Positions 30,033 through 38,013 of a stretch of DNA of 51,428 nucleotides are shown in pieces. How positions within the stretch are numbered: position 1 is the first letter of the stretch; every line of letters starts with the position of its first letter. The position numbers were made by a program, and so were the translations under genes. Source of the DNA: Desulfurococcales archaeon. GTDB lineage: Archaea; Thermoproteota; Thermoprotei_A; Sulfolobales; NBVN01. The stretch is taken from NCBI GenBank assembly GCA_015521325.1, contig WAOK01000007.1:1-51428 (forward strand), given 5' to 3'. The notes beneath the pieces are model-generated. The model searched no databases. It worked only from the letters and a program-made list of their open reading frames with translations, and had not been told where the DNA came from.

Positions 30033-30674
30033 TTGACGGCCATAACGTGTAGTATGCTCGACCGCTTCATAGCCCCGTTACCCGAGATATGGGCAATTGA
30101 GTTCTACGGGGCGGACAGCGTAGTCACTACCCTAATGCATAGGGTGGCGGCATGCAGGGCGAGAAGAGGGGACGTGGCGATAGCGCTTGTCCAGAACTTC
30201 GGCGGCCTGAACCCCTATATGCTCCGCTACTTTACCAAAGTCCTCGGCAGCGGCCTCGACAGAATAAAGGTCTCTAGGGCCTTCCGCGCAGAGGATGTGC
30301 CGACACTGCTTAGGAGCGTGCCCCAGTGGGTCGACACAGTCGTGGTGAGAACTCCATTTCTCTTCTCCCCACAAACCCCTGAGGAGTACAGCAGGGTCAC
30401 ACCCATCGTCGCGGCGATTAAGAAACTCATTGACTCCGGGGTTAGGGTGGCGGTCTTCAATACGGTGAGCAAGTTCGGTAGGTTCCTGCCGGAGGGTGGG
30501 AACTATCATCATCACGTAATGCACGCAGTGGTCAGGCTATGGGAGATCGACAGGAAGAGGTTCGGGGCAGAAATCGTTAAGCATGCTTGGAGGGGGCCCG
30601 GAGCAACCATTCTCCCTAAGGCAGAGGTGATGAGGGAGTGGGGCGGACTATCCCCGCACCTAGGCCTGTTATAG
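30033..30674 (+). CDS. RadA/RecA-like paralog with degenerate Walker A
   Basis: 213 aa; IWAIEFYGADSVVTTLMHRVAA at the P-loop position lacks GKT; downstream resembles a RadA core (VSRAFRAEDVPTLLRSV...VDTVVVRTPFLF...VAVFNTVSKFG). TTG start; TATA gctttataag upstream. Confidence 0.6.
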   Translation: MTAITCSMLDRFIAPLPEIWAIEFYGADSVVTTLMHRVAACRARRGDVAIALVQNFGGLNPYMLRYFTKVLGSGLDRIKVSRAFRAEDVPTLLRSVPQWVDTVVVRTPFLFSPQTPEEYSRVTPIVAAIKKLIDSGVRVAVFNTVSKFGRFLPEGGNYHHHVMHAVVRLWEIDRKRFGAEIVKHAWRGPGATILPKAEVMREWGGLSPHLGLL

Positions 30675-30877
30675 AGGCGGAGATCCGCCGCCTCATGAAG
30701 GTGGCGAGCGCTCTCAAAGACCCAGAGGACAGGGAGGTCGCTAAGAAACTGCTCCGGTGTGCTTACCGCGCCGTCGACGCCTACCGCTTCGTACCACTCT
30801 CAGACCCTCTGGAGGCGGTGCTCATCGGCGTCATGATATGCTTGGCGAGGGAGCGCCCATGGAGGGGTACCTCATAG
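30638..30877 (+). CDS. Small helical protein between RadA-like paralog and PolB2-like polymerase
   Basis: 79 aa, GTG start; overlaps upstream gene by 37 nt and the polymerase start by 19 nt. Confidence 0.55.
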   Translation: MGRTIPAPRPVIEAEIRRLMKVASALKDPEDREVAKKLLRCAYRAVDAYRFVPLSDPLEAVLIGVMICLARERPWRGTS

Positions 30878-32814
30878 ACGCATCGCCCACGACGGAAGGC
30901 ACGGAACTGGTTCTCGCCACGGACCACGGCCTGGCGAGGGTCAGGGCCCGTATCAGGTACTCAGCCCACGTGCTGACGAGGCCGGATCCGCGGATACTGG
31001 CGGAGCAGATCATGTCCAGCGAGGACTCAATAGAGGCGTCGGTGGAGGAGATGCTCGCGTCGCCCGACTACAGGGTTAGGGTACGGGTGCTGATGTTAGC
31101 GAGCGACGACCTGGAGACGTTGACGAGGGTCGTGCACAGGCTCGAGGCCAGCGGGGTTGGCAGGGAGGTCAACAGAGTGCACAGGCTCGCCGTCGCCCTC
31201 AAGATGAATAACGCACCACCCGGCTCACTGGTGAGAGTAGAATCCGGGAGGATATCCCCCCTCGAAGACGTCGATGACCCGCTCTACGAAACCCCTAGCA
31301 TACGCTACGTTAAGGTCACAGCGCTCGCCTGGCATGGGCCTGCCATGCTCAGTGACAGGGTCGTGGGAGCAATGATCAGGTGTGATAAAGAGGAGTTCGT
31401 TGTGAGGCCGGACGAGGTTGTTGAGGGAGTGAGGTACTGCAGGCCCCACGTAGTCATCGCCAGGTTCGAGGACAGGGTCCTGATTCCCGGGCTAGACAGT
31501 GACGAATGGGTCGTTATGGAGCATCCGCTCGCTGGCTCGATGGAGGGCGTGATAGAGTGGTCAAGGATCTCTGGCCTACCACTCCCAGAGGCGGCTGTGG
31601 CCCCAATCGGTAAGGTACTTACAACAGCGGAGGCTGCAGAGGCGATGAGGAGGGGCTATATACTCGACCCCTCAATACCCAGGATCGAGGGCTGGAGGAC
31701 CGTCGGGGAACTGGCGGCAGCCGATCTCGCTGGCGGCGGGAGGGTGCCGGAGCCGGGTACCTACTGGGGCTTGGCGCAGTTGGACTTCAACAGCCTCTAC
31801 CCGAGCATAATAGTGAAGCATAATCTCTCAGCCGAGACCGTGGGCGTGGCCTGCTGGGGAGGGACAGTACCGGAGGGTGGGATACACCCGGTCTGCACGG
31901 ATAAAGAGGGCGTGGTTCCGTCCGTGCTGAGGAAGCTCATCTGGAGGAGAGCAATGCAGAAGGATGCAGGGCTTGTTAGGAGAGCGGACGCCGTTAAGTG
32001 GTTGCTGGTTGCCGCGTTCGGCTACCTAGGCTACAGGAACTCGCTCTTCGGCTCTATACAGGCGTACGAGAACGTGACCTCGATCGCTAGACACACGCTC
32101 CTGAAGGCTGAGGCAGTCGCTGAGAAGATGGGGTACAGGGTCATACACTCGATAGTTGACTCAATATTCATACAGCCAGCGAGCCCTAGTGCCCCGCAGC
32201 CCGAGGAGGTGGCGGCAGAGATCGAGAGGGTCACCGGTCTATCAATAAGGGTTGAGTCAAGGTATGTGTGGCTAACGATACCAGCCATCAAGGACGGGCT
32301 GCGTGGTGCGGCAAACAAGTACTTCGGCCTCACAGCGGAGGGACAGGTCAAGGTCAAGGGACTTGCGATGATTAGGAGGGACACGCCCAAATTTGTTAAG
32401 GACGCACAGAGTGAAGCTCTAGCGATCCTTGCATCGGCTCGGAATCCAGGAGAGTATAAGGAAGCCCTCGCGTCAGTGTCGGCGGTCTTCGCTAAAAAAG
32501 CATCACTGCTCCTCAATAACAAGGTACCTCTCACCGATCTAGTGATAACAAAGAGGTCGTCCCTTACCCCTAGAAGGGTCCTCCAGGCATTCGCTGCCGC
32601 ACGCGCGGGGCTTGTAGGAGGGGTTGTGAAGTACGTCATGACCCCAGCGGGCCCCCTGCCCGTCACACACGTAAAGGAGGGGGTAAGGATCGATAAGGTG
32701 TACTACCTCAGCCTCCTGCATAGCGCAGCTAGAGAGGTCGGCGTGGACTCGTTTACCCCACCGAGGAAAGGCTTGGTAGCGGAATACAACGCTCTAACTA
32801 ATTACCTAGGATAG
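30859..32814 (+). CDS. B-family DNA polymerase, PolB2/Dpo2-like, divergent catalytic motifs
   Basis: MEGYLIDASPTTEG... (preferred ATG at 30859 over the track start 30757); motif A LDFNSLYPSIIVKHNLSAETVG, motif B region KWLLVAAFGYLGYRNSLFGSIQAYENVTSIAR, motif C region VIHSIVDSIFIQP. Confidence 0.88.
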   Translation: MEGYLIDASPTTEGTELVLATDHGLARVRARIRYSAHVLTRPDPRILAEQIMSSEDSIEASVEEMLASPDYRVRVRVLMLASDDLETLTRVVHRLEASGVGREVNRVHRLAVALKMNNAPPGSLVRVESGRISPLEDVDDPLYETPSIRYVKVTALAWHGPAMLSDRVVGAMIRCDKEEFVVRPDEVVEGVRYCRPHVVIARFEDRVLIPGLDSDEWVVMEHPLAGSMEGVIEWSRISGLPLPEAAVAPIGKVLTTAEAAEAMRRGYILDPSIPRIEGWRTVGELAAADLAGGGRVPEPGTYWGLAQLDFNSLYPSIIVKHNLSAETVGVACWGGTVPEGGIHPVCTDKEGVVPSVLRKLIWRRAMQKDAGLVRRADAVKWLLVAAFGYLGYRNSLFGSIQAYENVTSIARHTLLKAEAVAEKMGYRVIHSIVDSIFIQPASPSAPQPEEVAAEIERVTGLSIRVESRYVWLTIPAIKDGLRGAANKYFGLTAEGQVKVKGLAMIRRDTPKFVKDAQSEALAILASARNPGEYKEALASVSAVFAKKASLLLNNKVPLTDLVITKRSSLTPRRVLQAFAAARAGLVGGVVKYVMTPAGPLPVTHVKEGVRIDKVYYLSLLHSAAREVGVDSFTPPRKGLVAEYNALTNYLG

Positions 32815-32831
32815 AAGTAACCTTAGTGAGC

Positions 32832-32895
32832 AGCCGGGATGATGTGTGTGGCGGTCACCGACCTCAGTGATGACTTAGGAGCCCCCTGACCGGCT
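32832..32895 (+). ncRNA. C/D-box sRNA with 6-bp terminal stem
   Basis: Stem AGCCGG (32832-32837) / CCGGCT (32890-32895); C ATGATGT (32839-32845), 12-nt guide GTGTGGCGGTCA, D' CCGA (32858-32861), 5-nt spacer, C' GTGATGA (32867-32873), 12-nt guide CTTAGGAGCCCC, D CTGA (32886-32889). Confidence 0.82.
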
Positions 32896-32923
32896 TAATT
32901 AGCCCTGCAGAGGATAGGTAACG

Positions 32924-33265
32924 GTGCTCAGAGTGCCATTACCAAGGTTCGAGACGAAGGAGTCTGAGGGCTACAAGACCGTTCACGCCACAGGCGCCAT
33001 AGGCACGCTTAACCCGGGCGAGGGATCAATAATATTCTTTGTCGACAGAATAGTGCCATCCACGAACCCCGACGGCACAATGAGCGTGGAGAAGATAGTG
33101 AGAGAGCTCCTCATAGAGATAAAGCTCTCCCCCCTCCAGTTCAAGGCACTGGCTAACATGATGATCGCTAAGGTTAGGGAATACGAGCAGAGGTTCGGAG
33201 AAATAAAGATGCCAGCAATGCCCGGGCAGTCAAGGAAGGACGTAGAGAAGTTTTTCCACACGTGA
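32924..33265 (+). CDS. Uncharacterised small protein (possibly DUF3467-like)
   Basis: 113 aa; YKTVHATGAIGTLNPGEGSIIFFVDRIVP...SPLQFKALANMM. Confidence 0.6.
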   Translation: MLRVPLPRFETKESEGYKTVHATGAIGTLNPGEGSIIFFVDRIVPSTNPDGTMSVEKIVRELLIEIKLSPLQFKALANMMIAKVREYEQRFGEIKMPAMPGQSRKDVEKFFHT

Positions 33266-33273
33266 AGAACGCA

Positions 33274-33804
33274 CTACGTGATACCCTTAAGGATCGGGGG
33301 CGTGACCCCCCTCTGACCTTGGTACTTCCCCTTATACGGCTTAGTAACGGGCGTCGTCAACTTAGCGAACACTAGGTGAAGGAACCTCGCCATCACCGGA
33401 AGCTTAAGGTGGAACGGCGGGGCAAGGATCTCGATGGTTATCTGGCCCTCGAACCCCCCATCAATTATAGTCGGCGGCATCATGAGCCCCAGGCGTGCGA
33501 AAGTAGACCTCAGCTCCACGAAAGCCATCAGCTCAGGGGGTAGGGCAACGGTCTCTAGCGTGTGGAGGAGGTACCTCCCACCGGGTTCTAGCTCGATGAA
33601 GTCATCGGATAGCCCGCACTCGTATGCGTGACTCACGTCCTTGCCCTCCTCAACAACGACCACCTCCCCTGGCTTCAGCTTGCAGTACCCGCGCCCGAGC
33701 CTGAGATCCAGTCCGTTCTCCCTTATGGTGTCGTTGAAGAAAGGCTCTATCTTGAGTCTGCCGGACTCTATGTACGCCTTGAGGTCGAAATCCGAGAGAA
33801 TCAT
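33274..33804 (-). CDS. dcd: dCTP deaminase
   Basis: 176 aa; MILSDFDLKAYIESGRLKIEPF...LDLRLG...VALPPELMAFVELRSTFARLGLMMPPTIIDGGFEGQITIEI. Confidence 0.95.
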   Translation of the reverse strand: MILSDFDLKAYIESGRLKIEPFFNDTIRENGLDLRLGRGYCKLKPGEVVVVEEGKDVSHAYECGLSDDFIELEPGGRYLLHTLETVALPPELMAFVELRSTFARLGLMMPPTIIDGGFEGQITIEILAPPFHLKLPVMARFLHLVFAKLTTPVTKPYKGKYQGQRGVTPPILKGIT

Positions 33805-34493
33805 ATGTCCCCACCCCTGCAGTATACCTTAACCGCCTCCTCTATCTCCGGAACCACCCTTCCGGCTTCCTCCACCATCCTGCTGACCACGTACCTGATC
33901 TCCCACTGAGCCTCCCTCGCAGTCCTCAGGCACGCTATGTGAAGCAGCTCCCTCAAATTAACGGTCATTACGAGCCTAGATGTAATGCCCTGCGGCAGGG
34001 CATACCTCGCGTCCTCATACGGTACCCCGCTCTCCAGCGCCTTCAGGTACAGGCGATTAGCCGCCTCGAGCAGACCCAAGTAATCCTCGCCCAGACCTGC
34101 CCGCTCAATGGATTCCGGGAGAACGAATGAGGGCTCGATAGCTGAGTACCTCTGTGATTCCTGCGTGTACGACGCTATCCTGTGCCTCACGAGTTGGTGT
34201 GTGCACACCCTCGAGCAACCCTCTATGAGGAAGGTCATCACCACATGCTCGAGCACAGATGGAAAGCCCCTAGCAGCGGCTATGACCCACAAACCGAGTT
34301 TATCATCGGGGTAATGCTTGAGGTAGTACTCAGCCCCCTTCTCCTTGACCTTGCCTGCGGAGGTCTTGACGGCGAGGACGATGAGCCTGCGGGGATCGCC
34401 GCCCTCAATGGGTTGGGAGACAGCGATTAACCTAACCCTTATCCCTCTCACTCCCCCAGTCGCCCTGACGTTCTCGGCACTAGTGACTGCCAA
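33801..34493 (-). CDS. thyX: FAD-dependent thymidylate synthase
   Basis: 230 aa; ThyX signature RHRIASYTQESQRYS; TVNLRELLHIACLRTAREAQWEIR. Confidence 0.95.
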   Translation of the reverse strand: MAVTSAENVRATGGVRGIRVRLIAVSQPIEGGDPRRLIVLAVKTSAGKVKEKGAEYYLKHYPDDKLGLWVIAAARGFPSVLEHVVMTFLIEGCSRVCTHQLVRHRIASYTQESQRYSAIEPSFVLPESIERAGLGEDYLGLLEAANRLYLKALESGVPYEDARYALPQGITSRLVMTVNLRELLHIACLRTAREAQWEIRYVVSRMVEEAGRVVPEIEEAVKVYCRGGDI

Positions 34494-34549
34494 ACGTTTC
34501 CCTTTCTTTAAGGAAGCGAAGGAACTAATCCTATAAGACCGCTACCCCT

Positions 34550-35221
34550 TTAGTTTCCCATAACTTCCGGTGGGCACCTGCCCTCGTACTCGTCCCTCAG
34601 ATCTCTCTCTACAACATCCCCTCCTGGCTGGGTCTCCCTGAACGTCCTAGCACTGAACCTGTATATCTCGGTATCCTCATCAAGCCAGCAGTCGGGGTGG
34701 AGACCAGCCTTCATGCAGGTCTCGCTGAGGAATGTCTCCTTATCCCAGCAGTATTCCACCGGGACCTCGGGCAGCAGGAGCCCCGTGTAGAGCCCCCTCC
34801 TAACGACGAGTCCGTCCCTCCCGATCATGAAGCCTTCCATGAGGTTCTCCCTCGCCACCGGTATGAGTGGCGAAAGAACGGATACCTCAACAATTATCGT
34901 GCTAAGCTCCTCAGGCCTCACCGGAGGGAATCTGGGGTCCTGCGTAGCGGCGGCGATCGCTGCCGATATGACGTTTTCTACGAGGGGCTGGAACGCTGCT
35001 GTATATCCAATACACCCCCTGAGCTCTGTCCTATCCCCCACAAGTTTAAGGAGGGTGACGAATGATGCCCCTAGCTTCCACAGCTCCTTTGGCGTATTGC
35101 TTGGTGGCGCGATTTTTCTTCTATTCCTTACGTACTCCTCAACCGCTTTCCTGGCGAGCCTCACCAGAAACTCTCCGTGGTTCCTGCGTAGCTCTTCCGG
35201 CATAATTGCTCCTCCCAGCAA
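34550..35221 (-). CDS. AMMECR1-domain protein
   Basis: FLVRLARKAVEEYVRNR...FVTLLKLVGDRTELRGCIGYTAAFQPLVENVISAAIAAATQDPRFPPV. Start may be internal (MPEELRRNHGEF). Confidence 0.88.
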   Translation of the reverse strand: MLGGAIMPEELRRNHGEFLVRLARKAVEEYVRNRRKIAPPSNTPKELWKLGASFVTLLKLVGDRTELRGCIGYTAAFQPLVENVISAAIAAATQDPRFPPVRPEELSTIIVEVSVLSPLIPVARENLMEGFMIGRDGLVVRRGLYTGLLLPEVPVEYCWDKETFLSETCMKAGLHPDCWLDEDTEIYRFSARTFRETQPGGDVVERDLRDEYEGRCPPEVMGN

Positions 35222-35708
35222 CAGTCGACACCCTCACTAACTCCTTAGCTTTCTCTAGTTTATCGGTTATGGTCTCCCAGTGCCTCCCCCTCCAGTAGAC
35301 CTTCCCGCACTTCGGGCAGCGCCAGAACTCGTCATACTTGCGCCAGATATCCTCAGGTACATACGATAATGCCTCAGCCTTGCTTATCCTCACGAGCCTG
35401 GTGTTGCACACCGGGCACCTCGTCCGCGAGGGATCGAAATCCAGCGATATCCCTGTACTCAGTGCCACTGCCGCCAGCGTATCCACGAGGTCCACGCCAT
35501 CCCCGTAGGGGGTGAGAACTGCCTGAATACCCTTCTTCACAGCCTTCCTATACAGCCCCTTATCTCTCGTGATGATGACGCGTCCGTCCTTCTCGGCCTG
35601 CTTCAGTATCTCCCAGTCACTGTACTTATTGGAGTAGAGTGTGTCGTAACCCAGTATCCTCAGCCACTTAGCCAGTTTACCGAGCATGGTGTCCACGATG
35701 AACTTCAT
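35139..35708 (-). CDS. Mut7-C RNase-domain protein
   Basis: 189 aa; MKFIVDTMLGKLAKWLRILGYDTLYSNKYSDWEILKQAEKDGRVIITRDKGLY, Zn ribbon CPVC...CPKC. Confidence 0.9.
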   Translation of the reverse strand: MKFIVDTMLGKLAKWLRILGYDTLYSNKYSDWEILKQAEKDGRVIITRDKGLYRKAVKKGIQAVLTPYGDGVDLVDTLAAVALSTGISLDFDPSRTRCPVCNTRLVRISKAEALSYVPEDIWRKYDEFWRCPKCGKVYWRGRHWETITDKLEKAKELVRVSTVAGRSNYAGRATQEPRRVSGEARQESG

Positions 35709-35744
35709 CGCCGCGTCCTCACAGCCTGATCAGTGTTGGGCACT

Positions 35745-35776
35745 AATATACAGATAATCTAATATACAGATAATCG
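35745..35776. repeat. Perfect 16-bp tandem duplication TAATATACAGATAATC x2
   Basis: 35745-35760 and 35761-35776 are identical; located just upstream of a TATA-like ttataag before the L35Ae gene. Confidence 0.9.
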
Positions 35777-35806
35777 TTATAAGCCCGTCGAACCCAGAAA
35801 CCTGAG

Positions 35807-36115
35807 GTGACGCCGATGTCTGCAACACCTGATGTCATTGTGCTCGGCCGCGGTGTAGTGGTGGGGTATAGAAGGGGCACAAACACGCAGTACACTAACC
35901 AGGTGCTCGTAAGGGTTGTTGATACTGTAATGAAGAGGGTTGACAGCCTCATCGGTGCAAAGGTTCTGGTTAGGGATCAGTGGGGCAATTCCTACATCGG
36001 GAAGGTAGTGAGGGTTCACGCCCGCGGGAGAAACAACGTCGTCATCGTGAGGTTCAATAGGAACCTCCCTGGGCAGGTCATCGGTGAGCCTGTACAAATA
36101 TATATATCAAGGTAG
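35807..36115 (+). CDS. rpl35ae: Ribosomal protein L35Ae
   Basis: VVVGYRRGTNTQYTNQVLVRV...GAKVLVRDQWGNSYIGKVVRVHARGRNNVVIVRFNRNLPGQVIGEPVQI. Start could be GTG 35807 or ATG 35816. Confidence 0.92.
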   Translation: MTPMSATPDVIVLGRGVVVGYRRGTNTQYTNQVLVRVVDTVMKRVDSLIGAKVLVRDQWGNSYIGKVVRVHARGRNNVVIVRFNRNLPGQVIGEPVQIYISR

Positions 36116-36133
36116 GGAAAGTTATCCAAAAAA

Positions 36134-37915
36134 TTATTCAGAGATCTTCTTAAGCTGAGACTTATACATTTCTAGAAGTTCCTTTGTGGTCGTTGCATCG
36201 GTCGGTCCCTTATCATCTCTCCACCTGATGAACCTCGGGAACCTGATCGATATACCTGCCCCCTTCCGCACCTCATCCCTGCAGCAGGTGTGCATTGGAG
36301 AGAGCGTGAGTTCCGCACCTATTATCTCAGCGACCAGCGCGGGCTCGACCCATACGTCGGGCTTCATGAGTGAGTCGACGTTCCTGGGCTTTGACTGCCT
36401 TATATAGGGCTTGAGTATCTCCGGCAACTCAGCTAGGTCTTTGTCAGTGAAGCCGCTCCCGACCTTACATACGCTGCGGAATAGGTCGGCGTCGGGGTCG
36501 TAGGCTGCCATGAGTAGGGCTCCGTATGTTCCGGCTCTCCTTCCTCTTCCAGCGAACGCGCCAATTACGACTAGGTCTACGGTGTCTATCATCTCGCTCT
36601 TGTAGTCTCTCTTATACTTGATCCATAGCCAGCCCCTAGCGCCTGCTCTATAGATGGAGTCCTTGTGTATCGCCTTGACCATCACTCCCTCAGCACCGTT
36701 CTCTATCGCCTCTAGGAAGAACTTCTCCAGTTCTTCGGGATCGTCGGTTACTATATACTGAGATAACTGGATGGTCTCGTCCGGTTCAACGATCATCTCT
36801 AGCGTTTTTCTTCTCTCAGGTAAAGGCTTGGTTGTGAGATCTTCTCCCTCGTTATAGAGGGCGTCAAAGAGAAAGACGGTGACGGGGTACTCCTTTATCG
36901 CTTCATGTATGTCGTGCTTCCTCTTGCGATGCATCAGTTCTTGAAAGGGTTTCATCTCCCTTGTCTCCGGATCCACAGCGACTATCTCGCCTTCTATAAT
37001 CGCCTCTTTACTTTTTATTCTGTTCCGAACAGCTTCGACGACATCTGGATATTGATGTGTTATATTTTCGAGTCTGCGTGAGTAGATAATGACCTCGTCC
37101 CCTTTCTTATGGATTTGTGCTCTCTCGCCATCGTATTTGTACTCAACCATACCCTTCCCGCCAACCTTTGCCAGGATCTCTCTGGGGTCGTTGAGTCTCT
37201 CGGCGAGCATAGGTCTTATAGGGACACCTACCTCCGGCGTAAGCTTCTCTAGGGCCCTGAGCCCCTCCTTCACAAGAATGCGGGCAACCTCACCTAGGTC
37301 GGCTCGTATGTTGTACGCTCTCTCTATAACGGGCCTTGCGGCGGTGCCGCCCCCGTAAGCTATAGCTAGGGCGTCCATTATGGTCGCGTCACCTACCCCT
37401 ATCCTTCCACGTCCCTCAACGAATCTGACTATGTACCTTGCCTCAATAGGCTCAGCGTCCACTAGTAAGCCGCTTATTAATGAGATTTTGAGGTCCCTAC
37501 TGCCCTCACCTACTGCCAGTGCGACCCTCTTCAGTGTTTCGTAGACCCTGTTGACAGTGAGGGCGTTAGTGGCGCCTGAGAGGAATCTTGCTAGTCCACC
37601 TCCTCCAGCTCTTCTGCTTTTTAGGGCTTCAGCGACCTTACCGAGGTCGCCCAATTTCTTATACAGGGACTCAACCTCAGTTTCCCTTACGCCTGTCGCC
37701 TTCGCTATTGCCTTTATCAGTAGCTTTTCTCCGACCCCAAGTTCGGGAAGCCCCCTCCAATCAGGCCATAACTTGCCTTGGATCAAGTAGACAACTTTGT
37801 CGATTACCTCCGGGTCGGTCTTCCGAAACAGATTAGCGAGGAGCTCAGTTATGGCGGTTCTTGAGGTTATAGCTTCTATCTTGCTTAGCGTTTCGGCAAC
37901 TACGCGGAACAGCAA
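36134..37915 (-). CDS. lig: ATP-dependent DNA ligase
   Basis: 593 aa; VEYKYDGERAQIHKKGDEVIIYSRRLENIT, EGEIVAVDPETREMKPFQELMHRKRKHDI, GAEGVMVKAIHKDSIYRAGARGWLWIKYKRDY. Confidence 0.97.
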   Translation of the reverse strand: MLFRVVAETLSKIEAITSRTAITELLANLFRKTDPEVIDKVVYLIQGKLWPDWRGLPELGVGEKLLIKAIAKATGVRETEVESLYKKLGDLGKVAEALKSRRAGGGGLARFLSGATNALTVNRVYETLKRVALAVGEGSRDLKISLISGLLVDAEPIEARYIVRFVEGRGRIGVGDATIMDALAIAYGGGTAARPVIERAYNIRADLGEVARILVKEGLRALEKLTPEVGVPIRPMLAERLNDPREILAKVGGKGMVEYKYDGERAQIHKKGDEVIIYSRRLENITHQYPDVVEAVRNRIKSKEAIIEGEIVAVDPETREMKPFQELMHRKRKHDIHEAIKEYPVTVFLFDALYNEGEDLTTKPLPERRKTLEMIVEPDETIQLSQYIVTDDPEELEKFFLEAIENGAEGVMVKAIHKDSIYRAGARGWLWIKYKRDYKSEMIDTVDLVVIGAFAGRGRRAGTYGALLMAAYDPDADLFRSVCKVGSGFTDKDLAELPEILKPYIRQSKPRNVDSLMKPDVWVEPALVAEIIGAELTLSPMHTCCRDEVRKGAGISIRFPRFIRWRDDKGPTDATTTKELLEMYKSQLKKISE

Positions 37916-38013
37916 CTCTACCTACCAAAATGAGAGGCTTTAACCAGGGTAAAATAGGAGATAGTGGCCCTGTGATGAGAACCCGGCAAGAAGGTAGTGG
38001 TGCCTGGTCAGTG

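Noticed and set aside
30757-30858. Track-proposed N-terminal extension of the PolB2-like protein (MCLPRRRRLPLRTTLRP...)
   Set aside because: Overlaps the 79-aa ORF in another frame and has low-complexity Arg-rich sequence; ATG at 30859 is more plausible.
32031-32666. 211-aa antisense ORF opposite the PolB2-like gene
   Set aside because: Ser/Ala/Leu-rich composition typical of shadow ORFs; sense strand clearly coding.
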